Made by a program: the position numbers and the translations under genes. Shown here one piece after another: positions 23,859 to 35,940 of a stretch of 64,000 nucleotides of DNA; position 1 is the first letter of the stretch; each line of letters starts with the position of its first letter. A model generated the notes under the pieces. The model worked only from the letters and a program-made list of their open reading frames with translations. It did not search any database and was not told where the DNA came from. Location: assembly GCA_020002185.1 (NCBI GenBank), contig CM034532.1:46519506-46583505 (forward strand), written 5' to 3'. This DNA comes from Paraescarpia echinospica (taxonomy: Eukaryota > Annelida > Polychaeta > Sabellida > Siboglinidae).

Positions 23859-23927
23859 GATGTTACAAGAGAATGGAGAGAACAACAATGGCGATGCATA
23901 GATGTCAACAAAGCCGCGAGTCGGCAT

Positions 23928-23947
23928 TGACGTCACGATACCACGTG
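23928..23947 (-). promoter_or_regulatory. CRE and E-box upstream of the minus-strand exon
   Basis: A perfect TGACGTCA palindrome lies at 23928-23935 and CACGTG at 23942-23947, 70-90 bases upstream of the minus-strand ATG at 23858. The same CRE is found before the THAP ORF on the other strand. Confidence 0.45.
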
Positions 23948-23949
23948 AT

Positions 23950-25590
23950 CGCCTAGCTCATTAAATTTCAACTTTCTGCGGGAATCTCTACACAGACGGG
24001 TTTAAAATAGAATTTTGTCTACAAACGTATTTTTCTGTATTTTTTTAATGTTGTCAAATGTTACATACAATGTTAATCTTTGTGTACACATGGAAAACGG
24101 ATTTTAGCTAATGCCTTGTTGTTATTTCCTTTAAGTAAAGCGACATAAATGGCAGAAATTGTGTGGGCCATAAATTGACAGAAGGCGCCTATAGTGTAAG
24201 CAATTCATCCATCACACATTTACCCTGTCACACTAACAAACAGGAACATGCAGCACAGGGACAGCATTTGTTCTTGATGAGACACGTTCATCTTCATCAT
24301 ATCATGGTCATTCATAGCCTATCCACATTCATGACATTGAGTTATTCTGCCCCACATTCTATTTAATGTTTTACGCATACATTTCCACACAATCAAATGT
24401 GTGCTTATAAAGTCATGCCAAAATTAAAGTATTTGAATAATCTAGAAATATACAAAGATTTACAACAGAATGTCTAAAAACGTACCTTCCCCCCCGGAGC
24501 TCTGCTTTTACTGTTTCCTTTAACTGTCAGTCTATTCAAAAAATAGCGGTACACTGTAGTGTCAAATGTCACTACCCCAGTGCTCCAGCAGAGGGAGACC
24601 GGACTGATGATAAATGACTAACTGACTCTGTCACTGGGTCAACATCGGCCGAAGAGCAGCTGGCAGGCGGCTGTCGTGTGCGGAAGGGTAGAGACTGGCT
24701 AGAGGCCATTAAACTCGACTGGGCAGGGATCAAGTTTCGAACTGGGTCAGGGTCAGTGTGCTTGTCACATTGTAAACGTGATAGGTTGCTTCTCACGAGG
24801 TAACCTATTCCGTTATCATTCGTAAGAGTATTTCATATCCTCTGTCTAGTAGAAACTACCACCGGGACAAAAGCCTACTACAGGATCAGCCCAGTCTCCA
24901 GCAGCAATAACTACTAGAACACAGAAATGAACAAGCTTACTTGTATACGTTCAACGTCAGAAGATCTGGTTCGGCTTTTCAGCAAACCCGTTTATTTGTC
25001 AGAATACAGCAGAGTTCTGGTCGCGTACAATCATCTTCTTTTTCCCGCTCTACTTCTTACCCAAACCTCTCCTTTTATTCCCCCTGCTACCCTGTCCAGG
25101 TTGTCATATAAAATTAGCTCATCGAGGCTGATACAACCAGTCTGTGCTGGTTCTAATCCAGACATCTACGTCAAAGCAACCCACACAGTTTGGGGCGTCC
25201 AGTTCAGGGCGGCCCTTCCAAAATATATATATTCATATATATATTTATACACCTTTCTTTCCCTCGACGTCGGGCCACTGGCCTCGCTGCCAGTGACCGA
25301 TCGGAAATACTTCCGACCCTTCTGCCTTGCGCAAGGTCTCTGTCCTTGCCAAGTTCACCTTTAGATTGACAGCCATCAATTGCTGAGTTAGCCGATTTTA
25401 GTTTTGCAGAACAACAAGTCAACCCTTCTATCTAAACAATATGACCTATGTGTACTAGCTTTACAACTCCCAATTTCTTACATTGGTTTTTTAATACCTG
25501 TATTTCCCTTCTGTGACTCTCCGTGTTCTCTACACTTGTATGCTTTGTTTCATACCTAACTTATTACACATGTTGAACCTTATAGTTACG
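23950..25590. other. no gene recognised
   Basis: AT-rich and mixed sequence. A B-box-like GTTCGAAAC is visible on the minus strand near 24735 without an A box. The block 24900-25440 is more GC-rich and could be an unrecognised repeat. A TA-rich microsatellite lies near 25223-25248. Confidence 0.4.
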
Positions 25591-25596
25591 ATTCTT

Positions 25597-25673
25597 ACAA
25601 CATGAATGTCGGCTAGATGGACTAGCCAGTAAACATCAGGGTTTGTTTGATGGGAAACTGAGGTTGTTGAAAT
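25597..25673 (+). pseudogene. element B pol fragment left of the satellite
   Basis: The frame reads LDGLASKHQGLFDGKLRLLK and continues into the first satellite unit as CIKARIEVVEGINPVYTK. This is the linker between protease and RT in Ty3-type pol (K-H/x-GLF-G-LG..K-G-I-KAHI-V). It is the natural upstream neighbour of the RT segment found at 33541, on the far side of the satellite. Its own left boundary is uncertain. Confidence 0.75.
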
Positions 25674-28600
25674 GTATCAAAGCACGCATTGAAGTAGTAG
25701 AGGGAATTAACCCGGTGTACACTAAACTGTATCAAAGCACACATTGAAGTAGTAGAGGGAGTTAACCCGGTGTACACTAAACTGTATCAAAGCACACATT
25801 GAAGTAGTAGAGGGAGTTAACCCGGTGTACACTAAACTGTATCAAAGCACACATTGAAGTAGTAGAGGGAATTAACCCAGTGTACACTAAACTGTATCAA
25901 AGCACACATTAAAGTAGTAGAGGGAGTTAACCCAGTGTACACTAAACTGTATCAAAGCACACATTGAAGTAGTAGAGGGAATTAACCCGGTGTACACTAA
26001 ACTGTATCAAAGCACACATTGAAGTAGTAGAGGGAGTTAACCCGGTGTACACTAAACCATATCAAAGCTTACATTGAAGTAGTAGAGGGAATTAACCCAG
26101 TGTACACTAAACCGTATCAAAGCACACATTGAAATAGTAGTGAGCTAACACGGTATACATTAAACTCTATCAAAGCACACATTGAAGTAGTAGAGGGAGT
26201 TAACCCGGTTTACACTAAACTGTATCAAAGCACACATTGAAGTAGTAGAGTGAGCTAACCTGGTGTACACTAAACTGTATCAAAGCACACATTGAAGTAG
26301 TAGAGGGAATTAACCCGGTGTACACTAAACTGTATTAAAGCACACATTGACGTAGTAGAGGGAATTAACCCGGTGTACACTAAACTGTATCAAAGCACAC
26401 ATTGAAGAAGTAGAGGGAGTTAACCCGGTGTACACTAAACTGTATCAAAGCACACATTGAAGTAGTAGAGGGAGTTAACCCGGTCTACACTAAACTGTAT
26501 CAAAGCACACATTAAAGTAGTAGAGGGAGTTAACCCAGTGTACACTAAACTGTATCAAAGCACACATTGAAGTAGTAGAGGGAATTAACCCGGTGTACAC
26601 TAAACTGTATCAAAGCACACATTGAAGTAGTAGAGGGAGTTAACCCGGTGTACACTAAACCATATCAAAGCTTACATTGAAGTAGTAGAGGGAATTAACC
26701 CGGTGTACACTAAACCGTATCAAAGCACACATTGAAATAGTAGTGAGCTAACACGGTATACATTAAACTCTATCAAAGCACACATTGAAGTAGTAGAGGG
26801 AGTTAACCCGGTTTACACTAAACTGTATCAAAGCACACATTGAAGTAGTAGAGTGAGCTAACCTGGTGTACACTAAACTGTATCAAAGCACACATTGAAG
26901 TAGTAGAGGGAATTAACCCGGTGTACACTAAACTGTATTAAAGCACACATTGACGTAGTAGAGGGAATTAACCCAGTGTACACTAAACTGTATCAAAGCA
27001 CACATTGAAGTAGTAGAGGGAGTTAACCCGGTGTATACTAAACTGTATCAAAGCACACATTGAAGTAGTAGAGGGAGTTAACCCGGTGTACACTAAACTG
27101 TATCAAAGCACACATTGAAATAGTAGAGTGAGCTAACCCGGTGTACACTAAACTGTATCTAAGCACACATTGAAATAGTAGAGTGAGCTAACCCGGTGTA
27201 CACTAAACTGTATCAAAGCACACATTGAAGTAGTAGAGGGAGTTAACCCGGTGTACACTAAACTGTATCAAAGCACACATTGAAATAGTAGAGTGAGCTA
27301 ACCCGGTGTACACTAAACTGTATCAAAGCACACATTGAAGTAGTAGAGGGAGTTAACCCGGTGTACACTAAACTGTATTAAAGCACACATTGAAATAGTA
27401 GAGTGAGCTAACACGGTATACATTAAACTGTATCAAAGCACACATTGAAGTAGTAGAGGGAGTTAACCCGGTGTACACTAAACTGTATCAAAGCACACAT
27501 TGAAATAGTAGAGTGAGCTAACACGGTATACATTAAACTGTATCAAAGCACACATTGAAGTAGTAGAGGGAGTTAACCCGGTTTACACTAAACTGTATCA
27601 AAGCACACATTGAAGTAGTAGAGGGAGTTAACCCGGTGTACACTAAACTGTATCAAAGCACACATTGAAATAGTAGAGTGAGCTAACACGGTATACATTA
27701 AACTGTATCAAAGCACACATTGAAGTAGTAGAGGGAGTTAACCCGGTGAACACTAAACTGTATTAAAGCACACATTGAAGTAGTAGAGGGAGTTAACCCG
27801 GTGTACACTAAACTGTATCAAAGCACACATTGAAGTAGTAGAGGGAATTAACCCGGTGTACACTAAACCGTATCAAAGCACACATTGAAGCAGTAGAGGG
27901 AGTTAACCTGGTGTACACTAAACCGTATCAAAGCTTACATTGAAGTAGTAGAGGGAATTAACTCGGTGTACACTAAATTGTATCAAAGCACACATTGAAG
28001 TAGTAGAGGGAGTTAACCTGGTGTACACTAAACCGTATCAAAGCACACATTGAAGTAGTAGAGGGAGTTAACCCGGTGTACACTAAACCGTATCAAAGCA
28101 CACATTGAAATAGTAGAGTGAGCTAACACGGTATACATTAAACTGTATCAAAGCACACATTGAAGTAGTAGATGGAGTTAACCCGGTGTACACTAAACTG
28201 TATCAAAGCACACATTGAAGTAGTAGAGTGAGCTAACCCGGTGTACACTAAACTGTATCAAAGCACACATTGAAGTAGTAGAGGGAATTAACCCGGTGTA
28301 CACTAAACTGTATTAAAGCACACATTGACGTAGTAGAGGGAATTAACCCAGTGTACACTAAACTGTATCAAAGCACACATTGAAGTAGTAGAGGGAGTTA
28401 ACCCGGTGTATACTTAACTGTATCAAAGCACACATTGAAGTAGTAGAGGGAGTTAACCCGATGTACACTAAACTGTATCAAAGCACACATTGAAGTAGTA
28501 GAGAGAGTTAACCCGGTGTACACTAAACTGTATCAAAGCACACATTGAAATAGTAGAGTGAGCTAACCCGGTGTACACTAAACTGTATCAAAGCACACAT

Positions 28601-31600
28601 TGAAGTAGTAGAGGGAGTTAACCCGGTGTACACTAAACTGTATCAATGCACACATTGAAGTAGTAGAGTGAACTAACCCGGTGCACACTAAACTGTATCA
28701 AAGCACTCATTGAAGTAGTAGAGAGAATTAACCCGGAATACACTAAACTGTATCAAAGCACACATTGAAGTAGTAGAGGGAGTTAACCCGGTGTACACTA
28801 AACCGTATCAAAGCACACATTGAAATAGTAGAGTGAGCTAACACGGTATACATTAAACTGTATCAAAGCACACATTGAAGTAGTAGAGGGAGTTAACCCG
28901 GTTTGGCATAACTCAAACCGTATCAGCCAACAATACTGAAGCAGAGTGAGCCAACCGTGTACACTCAAACTGCATCAAAAGCAATACTGGAAGTAGTAGA
29001 GGGAATTAACCGCGTACACTCAAACTGTATCAAAGCACAATACTGGACGTGAGTAGAGGGAATTAACCCGTACACCCAAACTGCATCAAAGCACACATTG
29101 AAGTAGCAGAGGGAGTTAACCGTTCCGCCACCTCGCTAAAACTGTAATCGTGCCAATACAAAAGTAGTAGAGGGAGTTAACCCGGTGTACACTAAACTGT
29201 ATCAAAGCACACATTGAAATAGTAGAGTGAGCTAACCCGGTGTACACTAAACTGTATCAAAGCACACATTGAAGTAGTAGAGGGAGTTAACCCGGTGTAC
29301 ACTAAACCATATCAAAGCTTACATTGAAGTAGTAGAGGGAATTAACCCAGTGTACACTAAACCGTATCAAAGCACACATTGAAATAGTAGTGAGCTAACA
29401 CGGTATACATTAAACTCTATCAAAGCACACATTGAAGTAGTAGAGGGAGTTAACCCGGTTTACACTAAACTGTATCAAAGCACACATTGAAGTAGTAGAG
29501 TGAGCTAACCTGGTGTACACTAAACTGTATCAAAGCACACATTGAAGTAGTAGAGGGAATTAACCCGGTGTACACTAAACTGTATTAAAGCACACATTGA
29601 CGTAGTAGAGGGAATTAACCCAGTGTACACTAAACTGTATCAAAGCACACATTGAAGTAGTAGAGGGAGTTAACCCGGTGTATACTAAACTGTATCAAAG
29701 CACACATTGAAGTAGTAGAGGGAGTTAACCCGGTGTACACTAAACTGTATCAAAGCACACATTGAAATAGTAGAGTGAGCTAACCCGGTGTACACTAAAC
29801 TGTATCTAAGCACACATTGAAATAGTAGAGTGAGCTAACCCGGTGTACACTAAACTGTATCAAAGCACACATTGAAGTAGTAGAGTGAGCTAACCCAGTG
29901 TACACTAAACTGTATCAAAGCACACATTGAAATAGTAGAGTGAGCTAACCCGGTGTACACTAAACTGTATCAAAGCACACATTGAAGTAGTAGAGGGAGT
30001 TAACCCGGTGTACACTAAACTGTATTAAAGCACACATTGAAATAGTAGAGTGAGCTAACACGGTATACATTAAACTGTATCAAAGCACACATTGAAGTAG
30101 TAGAGGGAGTTAACCCGGTGTACACTAAACTGTATTAAAGCACACATTGAAATAGTAGAGTGAGCTAACACGGTATACATTAAACTGTATCAAAGCACAC
30201 ATTGAAGTAGTAGAGGGAGTTAACCCGGTTTACACTAAACTGTATCAAAGCACACATTGAAATAGTAGAGGGAGTTAACCCGGTGTACACTAAACTGTAT
30301 CAAAGCACACATTGAAATAGTAGAGTGAGCTAACACGGTATACATTAAACTGTATCAAAGCACACATTGAAGTAGTAGAGGGAGTTAACCCGGTGAACAC
30401 TAAACTGTATTAAAGCACACATTGAAGTAGTAGAGGGAGTTAACCCGGTGTACACTAAACTGTATCAAAGCACACATTGAAGTAGTAGAGGGAATTAACC
30501 CGGTGTACACTAAACCGTATCAAAGCACACATTGAAGCAGTAGAGGGAGTTAACCTGGTGTACACTAAACCGTATCAAAGCTTACATTGAAGTAGTAGAG
30601 GGAATTAACTCGGTGTACACTAAATTGTATCAAAGCACACATTGAAGTAGTAGAGGGAGTTAACCTGGTGTACACTAAACCGTATCAAAGCACACATTGA
30701 AGTAGTAGAGGGAGTTAACCCAGTGTACACTAAACCGTATCAAAGCACACATTGAAGTAGTAGAGGGAATTAACCCGGTGTACACTAAACTGTATTAAAG
30801 CACACATTGACGTAGTAGAGGGAATTAACCCAGTGTATACTTAACTGTATCAAAGCACACATTGAAGTAGTAGAGTGAGCTAACCCGGTGTACACTAAAC
30901 TGTATCAAAGCACACATTGAAGTAGTAGAGAGAGTTAACCCGGTGTACACTAAACTGTATCAAAGCACACATTGAAATAGTAGAGTGAGCTAACCCGGTG
31001 TACACTAAACTGTATCAAAGCACACATTGAAGTAGTAGAGGGAGTTAACCCGGTGTACACTAAACTGTATCAATGCACACATTGAAGTAGTAGAGTGAAC
31101 TAACCCGGTGCACACTAAACTGTATCAAAGCACTCATTGAAGTAGTAGAGAGAATTAACCCGGAATACACTAAACTGTATCAAAGCACACATTGAAGTAG
31201 TAGAGGGAGTTAACCCGGTGTACACTAAACCGTATCAAAGCACACATTGAAATAGTAGAGTGAGCTAACACGGTATACATTAAACTGTATCAAAGCACAC
31301 ATTGAAGTAGTAGAGGGAGTTAACCCGGTTTACACTAAACTGTATCAAAGCACACATTGAAGTAGTAGAGTGAGCTAACCCGGTGTGCACTAAACTGTAT
31401 CAAAGCACACATTGAAGTAGTAGAGGGAATTAACCCGGTGTACACTAAACTGTATCAAAGCACACATTGACGTAGTAGAGGGAATTAACCCGGTGTACAC
31501 TAAACTGTATCAAAGCACACATTGAAGTAGTAGAGGGAGTTAACCTGGTGTATACTAAACTGTATCAAAGCACACATTGAAGTAGTAGAGGGAGTTAACC

Positions 31601-33540
31601 CGGTGTACACTAAACTGTATCAAAGCACACATTGAAATAGTAGAGTGAGCTAACCCGGTGTACACTAAACTGTATCAAAGCACACATTGAAATAGTAGAG
31701 TGAGCTAACCCGGTGTACACTAAACTGTATCAAAGCACACATTGAAGTAGTAGCTAACACGGTATACATTAAACTGTATCAAAGCACACATTGAAGTAGT
31801 AGAGGGAGTTAACCCGGTGTACACTAAACTGTATCAAAGCACACATTGAAGTAGTAGAGGGAATTAACCCGGTGTACACTAAACTGTATTAAAGCACACA
31901 TTGACGTAGTAGAGGGAATTAACTCGGTGTACACTAAACTGTATCAAAGCACACATTGAAGTAGTAGAGGGAGTTAACCCGGTGTATACTAAACTGTATC
32001 AAAGCACACATTGAAGTAGTAGAGGGAGTTAACCCGGTGTACACTAAACTGTATCAAAGCACACATTGAAATAGTAGAGTGAGCTAACCCGGTGTACACT
32101 AAACTGTATCAAAGCACACATTGAAATAGTAGAGTGAGCTAACCCGGTGTACACTAAACTGCATCAAAGCACACATTGAAGTTATAGAGGGAGTTAACCC
32201 GGTGTACACTAAACTGTATCAAAGCACACATTGAAGTAGTAGAGGGAATTAACCCGGTGTACACTAAACCGTATCAAAGCACACATTGAAGCAGTAGAGG
32301 GAGTTAACTTGGTGTACACTAAACTGTATCAAAGCTTACATTGAAGTAGTAGAGGGAATTAACTCGGTGTACACTAAATTGTATCAAAGCACACATTGAA
32401 GTAGTAGAGGGAATTAACTCGGTGTACACTAAATTGTATCAAAGCACACATTGAAGTAGTAGATGGAGTTAACCCGGTGAACACTAAACTGTATTAAAGC
32501 ACACATTGAAGTAGTAGAGTGAGCTAACCCGGTGTACACTAAACTGTATCAAAGCACACATTGAAGTAGTAGAGGGAATTAACCCGGTGTACACTAAACT
32601 GTATTAAAGCACACATTGATGTAGTAGAGGGAATTAACCCGGTGTACACTAAACTGTATCAAAGCACACATTGAAATAGTAGAGGGAGTTAACCCGGTGT
32701 ATACTTAACTGTATCAAAGCACACATTGAAATAGTAGAGTTAGCTAATCCGGTGTACACTAAACTGTATCAAAGCACACATTGAAGTAGTAGAGAGAGTT
32801 AACCCGGTGTACACTAAACTGTATCAAAGCACACATTGAAGTAGTAGAGAGAGTTAACCCGGTGTACACTAAACTGTATCAAAGCACACATTGAAATAGT
32901 AGAGTGAGCTAACCCAGTGTACACTAAACTGTATCAAAGCACACATTGAAGTAGTAGAGGGAGTTAACCCGGTGTACACTAAACTGTATCAATGCACACA
33001 TTGAAGTAGTAGAGTGAACTAACCCGGTGTACACTAAACTGTATCAAAGCACACATTGAAGTAGTAGAGGGAGTTAACCCGGTGTACACTAAACTGTATC
33101 AAAGCACACATTGAAGTAGTAGAGTGAGCTAACCCGGGGTACACTAAACTGAATCAAAGCACACATTGAAGTAGTAGAGGGAGTTAACCCGGTGTACACT
33201 AAACTGTATCAAAGCACACATTGAAGTAGTAGAGGGAGTTAACCCGGTGTACACTAAACTGTATCAAAGCACACATTGAAGTAGTAGAGGGAATTAACCC
33301 AGTGTACACTAAGCTGTATCAAAGCACACATTGAAGTAGTAGAGGGAGTTAACCCGGTGTACACTAAACTGTATCAAAGCACACATTGAAGTAGTAGAGG
33401 GAATTAACCCGGTGTACACTAAACTGTATCAAAGCACACATTGAAGTAGTAGAGGGAGTTAACCCGGTGTACACAAAACTGTATCAAAGCACACATTGAA
33501 GTAGTAGAGGGAATTAACCCGGTGTACACTAAACCGTATC
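25674..33540 (+). repeat. 55-bp satellite array derived from element B pol (~143 units)
   Basis: The unit is 55 bp, beginning GTATCAAAGCACACATTGAA and ending near ACACTAAACT/C. The array spans 7867 bp, or about 143 units. Variants fall into recurring types: GAAGTAGTAGAGGGAGTTAA, GAAATAGTAGAGTGAGCTAA, and one with ACGGTATACATT. In one frame the unit reads KAHIEVVEGINPVYTKPY, exactly the missing piece of Ty3-type pol between the left fragment (25597-25673) and the RT start at 33541. Because 55 is not a multiple of 3, successive units change frame and the array cannot be translated through. Confidence 0.95.
28905..29165. repeat. scrambled block inside the satellite
   Basis: Units here carry many small insertions and deletions (for example CTCAAACTGCATCAAAAGCA, CCGTTCCGCCACCTCGC) and irregular spacing, while units on both sides are near-identical. 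The sharp onset and return look more like a poorly resolved assembly segment than normal divergence. Confidence 0.7.
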
Positions 33541-34015
33541 GGGTCCCCTATGCTCTGAGACCAAAAGTTGACCAAGAGTTAGACAGGTTTGAAAAAGCAA
33601 GGGTGATTTCACCAAGCAGTTACAAGTATAGTGACTGGGCAACAAGTGTGCGTTTGCGTTCAAGAAGGATGGTGCCATTACACTGTGTGGCAATTATAAG
33701 ACGACAGTTAACCCTCAGTTGAAAATCGTGTCCCCGCAGAATATCCACATTGATAATATTCTGGCAGATTTGGCGGGTGGAGCAAAATTCTCAAAACTTG
33801 ACTTAGCTAATGCGTACAACCAAGTGGACGTTTCTGAGGAATCTAGGCAGTACCTGACCATATCAACGCATAAAGGACTATTCCAACAGAACAGGTTAGT
33901 CTATGGAATCACAGCTGCACCATGCAGCTATGTGGAAGAATGCGATAGAAAATGTTGCAGGGATTGCCAGGTGTCAAGGTATATCTAAATGATATCCTTG
34001 TGTCAGGAACAACTG
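33541..34015 (+). pseudogene. element B reverse transcriptase, 5' part
   Basis: Directly after the last satellite unit the frame reads TKPYRVPYALRPKVDQELDR and KARVISPSS, then YSDWAT. After a frameshift (near 33640-33720) it continues KIVSPQNIHIDNILADLAG, FSKLDLANAYNQVDVSEE, THKGLFQQNRLVYGI. The catalytic box reads YLNDILVSG at about 33981-34010, so the first Asp of the YxDD pair is Asn. The thumb is missing. The enzyme is inactive. Confidence 0.85.
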
Positions 34016-34027
34016 AGGCAGAACATC

Positions 34028-34320
34028 GTATTTGGTGTGAAGCGATTCTATCCTTTTCTGTTTGGCAGGAAGTTCACTCTCGGCAGTGATAACAAACCAC
34101 TAGCGGCGATCATCAGTCCTAGAAAGGACATATACCAGCGGTAGCAGCAGAACGCATCAAGCTTTGGGCAATGTATTTGTCTGTTTTCAACTATGAGGTG
34201 AGCTACCGGAGCCAATGCGGACTGACTCTCACGGTTACCCACACAAAACGAGGATCCAGGTACATCTACAGACGAAGATGTGGCTCTCGTTTTTGGTGTT
34301 GAGGTGTTACCTGTCACTAT
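34028..34320 (+). pseudogene. element B RNase H fragment
   Basis: In shifted frames the sequence reads FGVKRFYPFLFGRKFTLGSD, then KPLAAIISPRK, AAERIKLWAMYLSVFNYEV. This is the end of Ty3-type RNase H joined directly to the RT box, so an internal deletion has removed the RT thumb and the first part of RNase H. Confidence 0.7.
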
Positions 34321-34830
34321 AATGAACAGATCAAGAGTGGAGTTCGGGAAGACCCATTGTTGTCACAGGTGATGAGGTACACACGAAATGGTTGGCCTGA
34401 TAGGTTGCCAACTGATCGGTCAGATTTACAACCGTTCTTCAGTCGTCGTAACGAACTATCTCTCGATGGTGATGTGCTGTTGAGGGGAATGAGGGTGATC
34501 ATTCCAAAGCAATTTCAAGCAGAAATTCTAGATGAGCTACACACAGGACATATCGGAGCAATGAAAATTATGGGTGTCGCATGTTCATATTTCTGGTGGC
34601 CAGGCACGGATGCAGCCATTGAAGCATGTACTAAGGCTTGTGAGTCATGCCAGTTGGTACAGAGGAATCCAACCAGTGCTCCATTACATCCATGGATACC
34701 TGCATCGCAACCAGGGGAACGCATACACACTGATTATGCTGGTCGTGTGGAGTGTAAAATACTCCTCATTGTACTCGACTCAATCTCAAAGTGGCCAGAA
34801 GTTGTCATTGTCAACAATACAGAGGCCCTG
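34321..34830 (+). pseudogene. element B integrase, N-terminal half
   Basis: The frame 34357-34884 holds GWPDRLPTDRSDLQPFF, RRNELSLDGDVLLRG, the zinc module HTGHIGAMKIMG..CTKACESCQLVQ, and HTDYAGRVECKILL with the first catalytic Asp, then DSISKWPEVVIVNN. At about 34815-34830 integrase homology ends and LINE-type sequence begins. Confidence 0.85.
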
Positions 34831-35118
34831 AACGAGTATTTCAGCTCAGTGTTTACCACAGGAGATGTTCACTGCCATTACTAGTTAATAAATTCTCTCA
34901 GAGGACAATAAATGACTGGAACAAATTATCTGATGATTGTATTAATGCTAGCAATGTAAATATGTTCAAAAATAAAATTGACAGCTACATGGCGAGGGCA
35001 GGTTATACGTAGGTGGAAAATTGTTGGACTCTCGATAAGCCAAAGGCTTCCTTGTCCGCATGCCGTCTGGAGCTTATAGCTCTGGATGGCAACCTTGTTA
35101 AATCTGGTTAAATCTTGT
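34820..35118 (+). mobile_element. internally deleted LINE fragment inserted in integrase
   Basis: The coding piece ALNEYFSSVFT is a typical LINE segment just upstream of RT. It is joined near 34870 to NKFSQRTINDWNKLSDDCIN..NMFKNKIDSY, a typical LINE C-terminus, so RT itself is missing. The tail TTGGACTCTCGATAAGCCAA...GGATGGCAACCTTGTTAAAT ends in short TTAAATCT/GTTAA repeats. The same tail occurs at 38815-38905. Confidence 0.65.
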
Positions 35119-35163
35119 TAATGTACAACCAGTGAAGCGAATGTGCAAGCACTGAGAACCATG

Positions 35164-35870
35164 TTCAGCAGAGTGAGAGTTCCACTACCATGCTCCACAA
35201 TTTAAATCGCAGGAGTTCAAGGACTTCCTGGATAGGTTGGGGGTGTTGCATAAACCTACCCTGCAATATCACCCGAGTTCGAATGGGCAAGCTGAACGAT
35301 TTGTTCAAACGGTAAAGCAGGCTATGAAAGCTATGGCATCGCCGGATGAGCCATTCCGGGTTTGACTGAATAAATTCCTCCTGGCATATCGAAATGCTCC
35401 GCATGCTTTCACAATAAAAACTCCAGCGGTGCGTTTCATGGGTAGACAGTTGCGTACACAACGTGACAGTGTAAAACCAGATAACCGACAAGAAAACTCA
35501 CGATTAGAGAAACAAATGCAAAGTGGTTCTCAAAAGCTGAGACCATTCAGGGAAGGAGACATTGTATGGGTTCGGGATTACCATGGGAAAGATAAGTGGG
35601 TGCCAGGAACTATAAGTCAAAGTGTGGTCCGTTGACGTATCAAGTCATTGTTTCTAAGGGATTGTGGAAATGCCACATTGATCGGTTCAAGGGTAAACTC
35701 GACTAACGTGCCTCTGACAGAGTTATCACTGACGGCAGCGACTGGTCATCATGACTACTTGGTGGGATCTATGCCATCACTGAATCAGAGGAACGACAAC
35801 GAGTTGACGTATGACGCCCCCCCAACAGCAAGCAGCCCATGATAGGACTCAGGCAGAATTGGTGCCACCA
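35164..35870 (+). pseudogene. element B integrase, C-terminal half
   Basis: After the LINE insert, homology resumes with PQFKSQEFKDFLDRLGVLHK, YHPSSNGQAERFVQTVKQAM (catalytic Glu present) and FLLAYRNAPHAFT. An in-frame TGA interrupts it near 35363. It goes on with LRPFREGDIVWVRDY and KWVPGTISQS. A frameshift follows at about 35635. The second catalytic Asp region (SDNG) is lost at the insertion scar. Confidence 0.8.
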
Positions 35871-35940
35871 ACCCAGGTTGAGAATTAAACACACCTGCGA
35901 AGGTCTTCTCGTGTGAAAAAGGCTCCAGATAGACTAGATA

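Noticed and set aside
24725..24745. B-box-like GTTCGAAAC on the minus strand
   Set aside because: No A box at the right distance and no second copy in the window, so neither a tRNA nor a SINE could be supported.
25674..33540. Appearance of a CRISPR-like array (regular repeats)
   Set aside because: There are no unique spacers, the units are contiguous, and the context is an animal genome. It is a satellite.
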